A DNA stretch of 64,000 bases from LW23 sp041287705 (GTDB lineage Bacteria; Verrucomicrobiota; Verrucomicrobiia; Methylacidiphilales; UBA1321). Shown here one piece after another: positions 16,915 through 25,854 of the stretch. Position 1 is the first letter of the stretch. Every line of letters starts with the position of its first letter. Both the position numbers and the translations under genes were made by a program. The DNA is taken from NCBI GenBank assembly GCA_041287705.1, contig JBGGNE010000338.1, positions 1 to 64,000 on the forward strand. Reading direction: 5' to 3'. The notes beneath the pieces were generated by a model that ran no database searches, had not been told where the DNA came from, and worked only from the letters and a program-made list of their open reading frames with translations.

Positions 16915-19900
16915 ATGAACCTATTTCCCTTTTCTTACAGCGCTGTCCGAAAGTCCGGGCGCGGATCCGCATTGATCATCGCACTTACTATGCTGACGAT
17001 TCTGACGCTGATGCTGCTGGCCTACTTCCATATGGTGGTGCAGGACAGAACGGCGTCCAAGAACTACGCCCAAGGCATTAAAGCCGAGCAGGTAGCGACA
17101 GGAGCGCTCGACTACATTCTGGGCCAGTTGCGAACAGAAATGGCGGATGGAGCGCCGCCGATGAGGGTAGGCAGTTATTCGATATACACGAATATCACGT
17201 CGGCCAATATCCAGCCATATCCCATCGGCACGGATTCCAGTGTGCCGGCGCTTGTCAAAATCTCCACGGCCGGACTGGGAATCAGCCGCAATGCGCCGCC
17301 CGGAGACACTGCTGCCACCTGCGCTTCGGACACCCCGAGCGCCAATGGACGCCGCGTTACTCTCGGCCGCTGGGGACGCTCCGGCTGGGGAGTTCCCACG
17401 CGAGCTCCCGACTGGTTTCTATTGACGCCGGACGGGGTTGTGCAGGCTCCTGCAGCTACAGTGCAAGGTCGATTCGCGTGCGCCATCTACGATATGGGCA
17501 GCCTGGTGGATGTAAACGTCGCCGGATTCCCAAGCCAGCTCACAACAGCACAGCGGAACGAACTCGGCGCAACGCTGGCGGGACTCGATCTCAGCACACT
17601 TCCTGGCTTCAATACGGCTGCAGCGGATGCTTTGGTAAAAGACTTTCGCAATCGGACAACCGGAGCAACTCCCGGCTCATATACCAACTTTGTCCTCAAC
17701 TTTGGAGGGACGAACGGATACCTCCGCATCCCACCGGGTGACGACACATTTCTTAGCCGACAGGATCTCCTGGCGTACGCTAAATCGCGCAGTCTGATAC
17801 CCTCCATGGCGCATCTAACGGCCTTCAGTCGAACGGTCACCACACCTTCGTGGGGACCCGCCACCAATGCCGGAAACGTCCCGCTGCAAACCATTACCCG
17901 CTCAACAATCGTGCCATGGTATCCGCAGGGCAGCGCTTTATCCGGGACTACCACGGCCAACTTCAACTACCAGACCCGCGCCACCGAGGCAGACGGGGTG
18001 AACCGCAAAGTCATCAGCCAGCCGGTACTCGCCCCATTCGTTCGTATCGATGGTACGCCTGCCATCGTGGGTGAACCACTTGTGCTGAAGCGCTTTCCCC
18101 TCACGCGACTGGCCTGGCTTTCGCGGGAAGGTCCATCTGCACAGGCCGTCGCACAGTTCGGCTCCGCTGCCGGCGCTGCCGCAAAGATCAAAGCCGCCTT
18201 TGGGCTTGTGTGGGATAGTACCAACAGACTCTGGGTTTACACCTCTCCTTCGCTGGCAAACGGAGGAGGAAGCTACGACGGCACCGGCAACAGCGACGGT
18301 CCTGCAAGCACCACCAAGGCTGCGGGCGCGATCAAGACACTCGGCATTGTGGCCCAGGAGAACCGCGAACCCGACTTTTTTGAGCTTATGAAAGCCGGCA
18401 TTCTGGAGGGCTCGCTGGGCCAGCGATCCTCTATAGCCAGCCCGGTTTCCCTGCCGCAGCCCGGCGAAGTGACAGCGGACGGCCACATCCTGCATATTGG
18501 CGCCAACATTGTGGATCAATACGATTCGGACGATTACCCGACATTAATACGCGCCTACATGCCCATGGTGATGGACGGACTTGCCCACTGGTATGATTCC
18601 TCTGAACATCGTCCCTATGTATTGGGTAACGGCCCGGGAGGTCTCACGCCACACGATTTCGCGGGTATCGAGAATCTGCCCTATCTGATGGATATCCGTG
18701 CTCGTGGATTCCGTACCCAGACGCCGGATCCCACCGGCTATCGCGCCGCGGCGGAGGGACTTCTGATACCTCAGTTCTGGAATCCACACGGCAACGCATC
18801 AGAGATCGCCTCTGCCCGGCCCGCGCAGTTGCGCTTTATCCAGACGTTTGGGGCGGTTCACATGGTCTATATGGGCAATAAGGAAGGCGGAACTTCATAC
18901 ATCGACCCCATTTCCGGCAAGCCTTTTGGGTATGCGGGTTATGAAACCTACCCGCCCAGCGAGTGGCCCTCCGCCGCGGGTCGGCCGCAGCCCAGCATTA
19001 CGTTTCGCGGATCAACCAGCTTTGCGCAGCCCAGCTTCATCCGTCAGGGCGATGTGATTTCGACAAGCATTCCGGAGAATATGCGCCCCGCCATCCACGC
19101 TGATGCGCATACGCTGGCGGATGTGGAGCCGACCGGGATGGTTGGGCTTTACATTGGCCGTGTGCCTGCCGCCGGCTCGGACGTTGTCGCGACAACCAGC
19201 GCTGAAGCCCTCATCGACAACACGCCCGTAGATCGCGATACCTGGTCCAAGTTTACCGGCCTGCCGATTGTGACCTGCCCCGTACAGCAGGACATCATGT
19301 CGATGGCTCTGCCCTCCACTGCGAACTCCACGCCTCTGCCTCCCGGTGACCGCTTCTGGAAGGGAGACACGGCAGCCTCGGCCTACAATCAGCGCTTCCC
19401 CGTCTTTGAACTACAGTATCTGGATAATGGGGTATGGAAAACCTATCAGCGCTTCGATGGCCTTCTGCGCGGCGGCGGCTCGGATCATAAGTGGGATACG
19501 GTGCAGCGCCCCGCCGAGTTCGCAGGAAGCTTTACGTGCGAGAGTTACGCCGGACTGTACGCCCGCATTGATCCGCGCGGAAGCCGCTTCGGTTTCATCA
19601 ATTCCAGCGATCCCGCCAATCAGTATTATAACCAGGAGTGGACCGGCAACGCCAGCTCCTACCGAAATACGCCGCCGCTTGGCATTTACGGAAATCGTGG
19701 TCGCCCCTCGGGAGGAGCGTCGCCTGGCGGCATTCCCGGCAACCAGAGCGGCACGCGCTTTATCAATGATTATGATCCCAACAACTCGTGGTCCTATTCG
19801 CAATACTGGCAGTGGATGAACAACAACGCATCCGGCGATCGCTATACGGATGCGGACGGCACACTTCGCAGAGCGGATGCCAGCACCGGCGCAGGCGTCA

Positions 19901-20556
19901 ATCCCCTGGGCACAGGCAGTGGTGCCAACGGTATCGCGGCCCGCCCGATCATGCTGAATCGGGCTTTTACGAGCGTAGCGGATCTCGGCTATGTCTCGCG
20001 GGATCTGCCATTCAAAACGCTGGATTTCTTCAGCTCGGCCAGCGCCGATAATGGGCTCCTGGATCTCTTCAGTATCAACGATACGCCCATGGTTTGCGCC
20101 GGCGTGCTTAACCTCAATGCTACAAGCGCCGTGGTGATGTCGGAGGTGCTCTCAGGGGCAGTTACAGATGAAACCGGCGGAAGTGCGTTGAGTGCGACGG
20201 ATGCGCAATCGATCGCACAGGGTCTGGCAACGGCGACCCACAACGATCCTTTGACAGGAATATCTGACCTGCCGAATTTTCTGGAAAGCAGTGACTTCAC
20301 GGGCGCAGCAACAGGAGATGTGCGCAACGTCAAGACACGGATGGAATCCGTACCCCGGCGCCTGACAGGCATTGCAGACACTCGCTGCTGGAACCTTCTG
20401 ATTGACGTTGTGGCGCAATCTGGAAATTACCCCGCGGGCGCGGCCAGTCCAGACCAGTTTATCGTTCACGGCGAGCGCCGCTACTGGCTCTCCGTATCTA
20501 TCGACCGCGTAACTGGAAAAATTATTGACCAACAACTGGAGCCCGTATGGGAATAG
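16915..20556 (+). CDS. Verru_Chthon cassette protein A (GspK-like large pseudopilin)
   Basis: A 1213-residue protein with a short basic leader followed by one hydrophobic helix (GSALIIALTMLTILTLMLLA), then a long extracytoplasmic part rich in Ser, Thr, Gly and Asn. The helix lacks the glutamate at position +5 of typical pseudopilins, as in GspK of type II secretion, whose N-terminus reads in the same way. The family is the Verru_Chthon cassette protein A as I recall it, known only from Verrucomicrobiota. Its partners D, B and C lie 3 kb downstream behind a second copy of the shared promoter, so the set is split here. It overlaps the next gene by 10 bases. It is much longer than the second copy in this window (854 residues). 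Confidence 0.8.
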   Translation: MNLFPFSYSAVRKSGRGSALIIALTMLTILTLMLLAYFHMVVQDRTASKNYAQGIKAEQVATGALDYILGQLRTEMADGAPPMRVGSYSIYTNITSANIQPYPIGTDSSVPALVKISTAGLGISRNAPPGDTAATCASDTPSANGRRVTLGRWGRSGWGVPTRAPDWFLLTPDGVVQAPAATVQGRFACAIYDMGSLVDVNVAGFPSQLTTAQRNELGATLAGLDLSTLPGFNTAAADALVKDFRNRTTGATPGSYTNFVLNFGGTNGYLRIPPGDDTFLSRQDLLAYAKSRSLIPSMAHLTAFSRTVTTPSWGPATNAGNVPLQTITRSTIVPWYPQGSALSGTTTANFNYQTRATEADGVNRKVISQPVLAPFVRIDGTPAIVGEPLVLKRFPLTRLAWLSREGPSAQAVAQFGSAAGAAAKIKAAFGLVWDSTNRLWVYTSPSLANGGGSYDGTGNSDGPASTTKAAGAIKTLGIVAQENREPDFFELMKAGILEGSLGQRSSIASPVSLPQPGEVTADGHILHIGANIVDQYDSDDYPTLIRAYMPMVMDGLAHWYDSSEHRPYVLGNGPGGLTPHDFAGIENLPYLMDIRARGFRTQTPDPTGYRAAAEGLLIPQFWNPHGNASEIASARPAQLRFIQTFGAVHMVYMGNKEGGTSYIDPISGKPFGYAGYETYPPSEWPSAAGRPQPSITFRGSTSFAQPSFIRQGDVISTSIPENMRPAIHADAHTLADVEPTGMVGLYIGRVPAAGSDVVATTSAEALIDNTPVDRDTWSKFTGLPIVTCPVQQDIMSMALPSTANSTPLPPGDRFWKGDTAASAYNQRFPVFELQYLDNGVWKTYQRFDGLLRGGGSDHKWDTVQRPAEFAGSFTCESYAGLYARIDPRGSRFGFINSSDPANQYYNQEWTGNASSYRNTPPLGIYGNRGRPSGGASPGGIPGNQSGTRFINDYDPNNSWSYSQYWQWMNNNASGDRYTDADGTLRRADASTGAGVNPLGTGSGANGIAARPIMLNRAFTSVADLGYVSRDLPFKTLDFFSSASADNGLLDLFSINDTPMVCAGVLNLNATSAVVMSEVLSGAVTDETGGSALSATDAQSIAQGLATATHNDPLTGISDLPNFLESSDFTGAATGDVRNVKTRMESVPRRLTGIADTRCWNLLIDVVAQSGNYPAGAASPDQFIVHGERRYWLSVSIDRVTGKIIDQQLEPVWE

Positions 20557-21341
20557 CCCATTATATTACAATGTATAGACGCTTCTCAGCATATTTGCGT
20601 AATATTGTCTCTTTCTTCGCGCTGATCTGTCTGATAATAGCGAATGCTTATAGTGCACCCGCTGCTGACGACAGCAACGTGCCAGCGCCAATGCCTCCCT
20701 TCGTGGGTCGCGCCCCAGACGTCAGCGGCTGGAAGATCGTGTTTCAGCCCATAAAGACGGTTGCGAAGCCAGGTGCAGATCCTGCTACACCATCAACAGC
20801 AGCGAACACAAGGCCGGCACTGGTACACGAAATCACTGTGTACAAGGCTGGAGAGCGGCGCAAAGAACTGATTCCTTCGCCCCGACTTAATGGCGGCAGA
20901 GAGGAGCGCTTCTACTACAAAGGCATTGTCTTTTACCAAAAGCCAGGCTTTGCGCCCACCGACGTTTATACACAGTCGTCTCCTGGCGGTGCCGATACCG
21001 ACTTCCCCGAGCTCGCCTGGATAAAGGCTGAGCACTATACCGGCGTTAAACGAGAGGGCGGAAAGCGATACTATCTCTTCTCCATGGCACCACAACAGCT
21101 CGCGGCACGTTTACCTGCTCCCGGTATGCCTGCACGATCTGGCCCCGTTAAAACACTGCCTCAACAGGGAGCCGATATCGAGAGGATCATGTTTCGCGTC
21201 TGGATTGATGTGGATACAAAACTCCCGCTTAAATTCGACGACGGCGCCTACCAGCGCAATTACCAGTTCTTTCCATCATCAGCCTCAAACGCGGAGCCAT
21301 CGCCGGCCATTCGTCTCCGGGCAGATGCTCTGGGAAAGTAG
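20547..21341 (+). CDS. Exported hypothetical protein
   Basis: A 264-residue protein not assigned to a family. An N-terminal hydrophobic signal (IVSFFALICLIIANAYS, likely cut before APAAD) precedes a Pro/Ala-rich linker and a mixed globular part ending in IRLRADALGK. Its start overlaps the stop of cassette protein A by 10 bases, implying translational coupling; a second ATG at 20571 is possible. Close linkage suggests it works with protein A at the cell surface, perhaps as an accessory periplasmic factor. This is inference from context only. Confidence 0.7.
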   Translation: MGIAHYITMYRRFSAYLRNIVSFFALICLIIANAYSAPAADDSNVPAPMPPFVGRAPDVSGWKIVFQPIKTVAKPGADPATPSTAANTRPALVHEITVYKAGERRKELIPSPRLNGGREERFYYKGIVFYQKPGFAPTDVYTQSSPGGADTDFPELAWIKAEHYTGVKREGGKRYYLFSMAPQQLAARLPAPGMPARSGPVKTLPQQGADIERIMFRVWIDVDTKLPLKFDDGAYQRNYQFFPSSASNAEPSPAIRLRADALGK

Positions 21342-21368
21342 CCTCCCGGATGGCCCTGTCCTTTTCCT

Positions 21369-22778
21369 ATGTATCAAGAGATCGCCGTCCCTGAAATACC
21401 GGCTGTGCCGGAACGTATGAACTGGTTTCTCGAGAGCCGCTTTGGCCTCTCCTTCCATTGGGGACTCTACTCCATTTCCGGGCGAGGTGAGTGGGTGCGG
21501 TCCGCCGAGCAGCTTTCAGAAGCTCAGTACGAGCACTACTTCCAGACGTTTAGTCCGGCTCATGGCTGGGCCGAGCGCTGGGCGGAGCTCGCGCTATCAG
21601 CCGGCGCGCACTATTGCATACTGACCGCCAGGCACCACGACGGCTTTTGTCTGTGGGATTCGAAGCTTACCAACTTTACATCCACTCGCGCCCCGGCGTG
21701 CGGGCGCGATCTGATTCACGAATACACCTCCGCCATGCGCCAGGCCGGCCTCCGCGTCGGTCTTTACTATTCACTGGTGGACTGGCATCATCCGGACTGC
21801 CCTGCGTACGGTGACCGCCAGCATCCCCTTCGACACAAGCCGGAATCCCGGGAGCGCGACCTGAAATGCAATTGGGCCGAATACGTCACCTGCTTCCACG
21901 GCCAGATCAAGGAACTTCTGACCCGATACGGTAAAATCGACCTGCTGGTGCTGGATTTTTCCTACTGGCACTATAGCGGAGCGACCTGGCGGGCTGTTGA
22001 GCTGCTGGAGATGGTGCGCCGGCTTCAGCCTGGCATTATCGTGAACGATCGACTGGGCAATGGTGCGCTGAAAGAGTGTCCGCCACCAGGTTACGCGGGC
22101 GATTACGATCAGACGGAGCAAAACATTCCTCGCGCACCAGTTACCAATGCACAGGGAATCGGCATTCCATGGGAAGCCTGGTTTACTCTCAATAACAGTT
22201 GGGGGTATTGCCCGAACGACTTGCAGTATAAGACAGCCCGCGATGTCGTCCACTCTCTGGTGAACACCGTAAGCAAAAACGGTAACCTTCTCGTTAACGT
22301 AAGTCCGGACGCACGGGGAAATATTCCCGGGCAGGCCACTGCTATTCTGGCCGAAACGGGCCGGTGGCTTCGTACCCAGGCAGAAAGCATCCGCGGCTGC
22401 GGTGCGGCCGGTCTGGACAAACCGGAATGGGGTCGCTGGACTCGTCGCGGCAACGTGCTCTACGCGCATCTGCTTAACCCCGTCATCGGCCACATCAATC
22501 TTCCCGGCCTTCGAGCACGCGTAAAGAACGCTCGCGTGCTTGCCACCGGCTGCGAAGCCACGATTTGCGACTACTGGAACCCCGGCGTGCAGACCTTCGA
22601 TCAGCCGGAAGATATCTTCCTTGCTCTCGGAAAACCCACCTCATGGACGCATCCGATGCCCGACAGTATCGACACCGTCGTGCGTATGGAACTTACGGAT
22701 GAATCCGAATATGAGGAGCTGATCCGGCAATATCAGAAAGATTTTGCGCAGGCAATCAGCCGAGTCCCTCTGCCTTAA
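21369..22778 (+). CDS. GH29 alpha-L-fucosidase
   Basis: A 469-residue retaining alpha-L-fucosidase. The barrel shows the family marks: FGLSFHWGLYS near the start, ILTARHHDGFCLWDS around residues 80-95, VGLYYSLVDWHHP and the strand IDLLVLDFSYW, whose aspartate is the likely nucleophile. SKNGNLLVNVSPDARG closes the barrel, and a beta-sandwich completes the protein. There is no signal peptide, so it should act in the cytosol on imported fucosylated oligosaccharides, unlike the exported GH29 at 59.6 kb. It lies 27 bases after the exported hypothetical gene, in the GH2-led operon. Confidence 0.88.
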   Translation: MYQEIAVPEIPAVPERMNWFLESRFGLSFHWGLYSISGRGEWVRSAEQLSEAQYEHYFQTFSPAHGWAERWAELALSAGAHYCILTARHHDGFCLWDSKLTNFTSTRAPACGRDLIHEYTSAMRQAGLRVGLYYSLVDWHHPDCPAYGDRQHPLRHKPESRERDLKCNWAEYVTCFHGQIKELLTRYGKIDLLVLDFSYWHYSGATWRAVELLEMVRRLQPGIIVNDRLGNGALKECPPPGYAGDYDQTEQNIPRAPVTNAQGIGIPWEAWFTLNNSWGYCPNDLQYKTARDVVHSLVNTVSKNGNLLVNVSPDARGNIPGQATAILAETGRWLRTQAESIRGCGAAGLDKPEWGRWTRRGNVLYAHLLNPVIGHINLPGLRARVKNARVLATGCEATICDYWNPGVQTFDQPEDIFLALGKPTSWTHPMPDSIDTVVRMELTDESEYEELIRQYQKDFAQAISRVPLP

Positions 22779-22889
22779 CACGCGTGGTAACACCAAACGC
22801 ACAAAGTATCTCCATCATCCGTTTCCCGTCCCCAGCGACGGCATTGCCGTCAGCAAATTGAGTGCTGCATCACGCTGTCTGGCTGGCAG

Positions 22890-22941
22890 ACTTATGTAAG
22901 GCAGGGGGGAGTTTGTCAGGTTGTAACAGTTCCGATAAGTT
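22890..22941 (+). promoter_or_regulatory. Shared-palindrome promoter of the binding-protein and cassette D-B-C operon
   Basis: ACTTATGTAAGG (22890-22901) matches the palindrome at 11 of 12 positions. Eleven bases later comes TTGTCA (22913-22918), then a 17-base spacer and TAAGTT (22936-22941). The stretch TTTGTC(A/G)GGTT is also shared with the promoter at 11147. ATG 22966 lies about 20 bases after the predicted transcription start. Confidence 0.68.
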
Positions 22942-22965
22942 TCGTTTAAGAACACACCAACCATT

Positions 22966-23526
22966 ATGAAAATTGCAAAAACGCCTCTGATCACCGCGGC
23001 CTGCATGGGTCTTCTGACCCTCCTGCCTCTCGCTGTTCTCGCAGCGGCGGCGACTGAAAACCTCATCGTAAACGGCAACTTTGAAAGTGCCGACGGCAAC
23101 GGCGAAGTCCCGGGCTGGAAGGTCAGCGGAGATGCACGTTATGTAAAGCTGATCAAAGAAAACGGCAGCCAGTTCCTTAGAATCGAGCTGCCGGAAGTTA
23201 CCTACTGCGGCGTGGCTCAATCTTTTGACGTGGGCTCCGACTGGGCCGGCATTTACGTCTCCGCCAAATTGCGTCTTGCCCATCTAAAGAAAGGACCCGA
23301 AAACCACAATACTGCCACGGTGATCTACACTTTTCAGGATGCTCAGGGGCAGCACGTTGGAGATTGGTCGCAATCCATGGTAATGCAGGACCAGGACTGG
23401 ACCGAAGTCAAAGGCAAGGTCGATTCACTGCCGCCCGGCGCCGTCAAACTGCTGGTTCAAGTCGGCTTCATGAACGCCGCTGGCACGCTGGACATTGATG
23501 ACATCGTCGTTGGGGCCGCGAAGTAA
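22966..23526 (+). CDS. Secreted carbohydrate-binding-like jelly-roll protein
   Basis: A 186-residue exported protein with a signal peptide (LITAACMGLLTLLPLAVLA, cut near AAAATEN). The mature part opens with NLIVNGNFESADGNGEVPGW, the pattern typical of CBM4/9-like jelly-roll domains, and ends with LDIDDIVVG, the usual closing strand. It therefore probably binds a polysaccharide at the surface or in the periplasm. It is the first gene behind the shared promoter and is followed by cassette proteins D, B and C. Two similar small exported proteins flank the second cassette operon. Confidence 0.75.
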   Translation: MKIAKTPLITAACMGLLTLLPLAVLAAAATENLIVNGNFESADGNGEVPGWKVSGDARYVKLIKENGSQFLRIELPEVTYCGVAQSFDVGSDWAGIYVSAKLRLAHLKKGPENHNTATVIYTFQDAQGQHVGDWSQSMVMQDQDWTEVKGKVDSLPPGAVKLLVQVGFMNAAGTLDIDDIVVGAAK

Positions 23527-23597
23527 AAACCGAACGTCTCCCTCCCTCCAACCGAACTCCACTAAACGTCTCTTCGGACTTCACCCGCCTCACTGCC

Positions 23598-24323
23598 ATG
23601 AAAAAGACCTTCCGCACCAGGAATGCCCGCCGTCACCAGAGCGGTTTCACCCTCATTGAGCTGCTGGCCGTCATGACAATTATTGGAGTGCTGGCAAGTG
23701 CCGGCCTGCAGGCCATGACGCGTCTTTCCGGCTCCAGCGAAGCAAACCGTACTATCTCCGGCGTCACCGCTACGCTGGATATGGCGCGACAACACGCCGT
23801 AGCCCACAACACGTACACGTGGGTGATCTTCGCTGCCAATCCCGCAACTACTGAGGGATTCCGCCTGTACGTTACGGTTCTTGAATCTCGCGACGGCACG
23901 AACATGGCGGACGCCAATACGCCCGTAGATCTGGATGCCTCGGCAACCTATCAGGTGGGTGGGACCTCGGGCAATCTGGTGCTGGCGCAAAAGATGGAGA
24001 TCTATCGCGGCGCACAGATTACTCCCCTCGCCTCTTCCAGTCCCGCTCCAATTCTTCCGGAACCTTCCGCACCCAATGCCACGGTAAGTTTCAGGATACC
24101 GGACACGACCGCATCCCAGGCTGTGGCTTACCTGAACAGTCATCCGGAGGCTCAGCGCATTGTGCAGTTCAGCCCTACGGGCCAGGCACGCATCGCAAGC
24201 TCCATCAGTCAGGTCATTGAGTTGGGACTGCAGCCCATGAAGGGTACAATACCTGATGCCGCGAACAGCGTAGCCATTCAGATCAACGGCTTTACTGGTC
24301 AGACCCGGGTTTACCGCAAGTAG
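23598..24323 (+). CDS. Verru_Chthon cassette protein D (GspH-like pseudopilin)
   Basis: A 241-residue prepilin-like protein. The cleavage motif is QSGFTLIELLAVMTIIGVLAS: glycine at -1, phenylalanine at +1 and glutamate at +5, followed by a hydrophobic helix. The remaining part has a GspH-type plan, with helix continuation (ISGVTATLDMARQHAVAHNT) leading into beta-rich sequence. It should be processed by a prepilin peptidase encoded elsewhere. It precedes B and C in the same direction, 71 bases after the secreted binding protein. No other type II secretion gene is nearby. Confidence 0.85.
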   Translation: MKKTFRTRNARRHQSGFTLIELLAVMTIIGVLASAGLQAMTRLSGSSEANRTISGVTATLDMARQHAVAHNTYTWVIFAANPATTEGFRLYVTVLESRDGTNMADANTPVDLDASATYQVGGTSGNLVLAQKMEIYRGAQITPLASSSPAPILPEPSAPNATVSFRIPDTTASQAVAYLNSHPEAQRIVQFSPTGQARIASSISQVIELGLQPMKGTIPDAANSVAIQINGFTGQTRVYRK

Positions 24324-24401
24324 CCTGATACACGCCCCCTTCCCGTCTCATACAGAAAGCTGTCGAAAAGACAGTTCCCTCAGATCCATAGAAATAAGTG
24401 T

Positions 24402-24929
24402 ATGGCAACGACCCACCATCCTTTGCCCGTGCGCCTGCTGCAAGGCCCCGACCCCAACGCCGGCTTCAGTCTGGTGGAGGTTGTGCTGGCGATCGGCATC
24501 TTCTCCTTCTGCATCGTGGCGATCATGAGCCTCTTTTCTCTGGGCATGGCGACATCCAAGGAATCTGACGAGGAGATTCGCGCGGCAAACCTTGCGACAT
24601 CCATCCTGTGCCGAATGCGAATAGCTCCCCACGTCGACCTTACATCCCAGGGCTTCCCCTTTGGTGTTCTGACTAATTCGGCAGGTGGCACGGTCTTTGA
24701 AATCGCTCCAGAAAATCCGCTCTTCATCAAAGGGGACGGCACCGTTGCTGCGACCGCTGAGATCGCGATGTCTGCCAGAGGTTTCGCCGGTTCCGCAAAA
24801 GCGAGCTTCGACACAACAAGCCAGGTTTCCCGCATATCCCTTACTTTGTGGTGGCCTGCGGTTGCGCCTTACAACCGCGCCGTTGGGCGGTACAGCGTTA
24901 CCACCTACATTGATACTGAGGCTCGCTAA
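24402..24929 (+). CDS. Verru_Chthon cassette protein B (GspI-like pseudopilin)
   Basis: A 175-residue prepilin-like protein with cleavage motif NAGFSLVEVVLAIGIFSF (Gly at -1, Glu at +5) and a single N-terminal helix. The LVEVVLAIGI type and the short length are those of GspI-like minor pseudopilins. The soluble part is about 130 residues and beta-rich at the end (ISLTLWWPAVAPYNRAVGRY). It lies between D and C, with a 10-base gap to C. Confidence 0.84.
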   Translation: MATTHHPLPVRLLQGPDPNAGFSLVEVVLAIGIFSFCIVAIMSLFSLGMATSKESDEEIRAANLATSILCRMRIAPHVDLTSQGFPFGVLTNSAGGTVFEIAPENPLFIKGDGTVAATAEIAMSARGFAGSAKASFDTTSQVSRISLTLWWPAVAPYNRAVGRYSVTTYIDTEAR

Positions 24930-24939
24930 CCGTCCACCC

Positions 24940-25809
24940 ATGAAGCCGAAAACCATCTGTCTTCGCCGCCCTTCCTCGCTAGCGCCTTCGTTTACGCTGG
25001 TGGAGCTTATGGTTTCCATGGCGATACTGGCCGTGCTCACGCTGCTCTTTTTGCAGATCTTCACTACCTCTTCCAACTTGTGGATCTCCGGCAGGGCGCA
25101 GGCTGAGAACTTTAGTCAGGCACGTGTCGCACTGGACGTCATCAGTCGGGATCTGGAAGCCGGTGTTTTCCGCCAGGATCTGCCGGCGTTCTATGCCGCG
25201 GACGGATCATCGGCTTTTACCTTTTACAGCAAACAGCAGGGTTTAAAGGGTTTGGGCGAAACGTCCGCACGCCCCCTCAGTTTCATTCGTTATGAGGTCA
25301 CCAACATAGATGGCGGCACCAGTGTGCTGCGGCGCACATCCGGAGGTTTCGACTACGGCACCGACGTCGGCTACTCCCGCGCCACATGGACGGTACAAAT
25401 GGCTCCTCAGGCTTTTGATGCCGACATTGGCCCCGGTGTTCTCATCATGAAGTATCAGTTCATCTCCACAAACGGGTTGAACATTCTACCGCAGGATGTC
25501 AACCAGGCCTGGACCAATAAACCCGGCAATCCAGAAGTTCCCGGCGTCCAAAACCTGGGAGCAGCCATCATCTCGCTGGCAGTGGTCGATGGCAGAAGCA
25601 TGAAAATCCTGCAGGCCAGCGGCAAGCTCGCGCAGCTCCAGGCCAATTTCCAGACAAATAATCCCGGTAATCTCCTCTCCTACCGCAGCGCCTGGCAGGC
25701 TCAACTGGAAAACCCATCCTCGCCACTCACCGCAGGCGCCGTACCTCAGGAGGCTCTCCGGGGTTTGCGAACTTTCGAGCGCACCGTCATGCTGCCTCAT
25801 TTTCGCTGA
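24940..25809 (+). CDS. Verru_Chthon cassette protein C (GspJ-like pseudopilin)
   Basis: A 289-residue prepilin-like protein starting at ATG 24940. An open frame reaches back to 24685, but that part overlaps protein B and has no sense. The cleavage motif is APSFTLVELMVSMAILAVLT, with serine instead of glycine at -1 and Glu at +5; the second copy in this window keeps the glycine. ARVALDVISRDLEAGVF after the helix is typical of GspJ-like proteins. It ends the operon, convergent with the helicase operon 45 bases away. Confidence 0.84.
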   Translation: MKPKTICLRRPSSLAPSFTLVELMVSMAILAVLTLLFLQIFTTSSNLWISGRAQAENFSQARVALDVISRDLEAGVFRQDLPAFYAADGSSAFTFYSKQQGLKGLGETSARPLSFIRYEVTNIDGGTSVLRRTSGGFDYGTDVGYSRATWTVQMAPQAFDADIGPGVLIMKYQFISTNGLNILPQDVNQAWTNKPGNPEVPGVQNLGAAIISLAVVDGRSMKILQASGKLAQLQANFQTNNPGNLLSYRSAWQAQLENPSSPLTAGAVPQEALRGLRTFERTVMLPHFR

Positions 25810-25854
25810 TGAGGGCTGGTTAAGAGTAGTGGTGTTCCACAACAAGAACCTATT

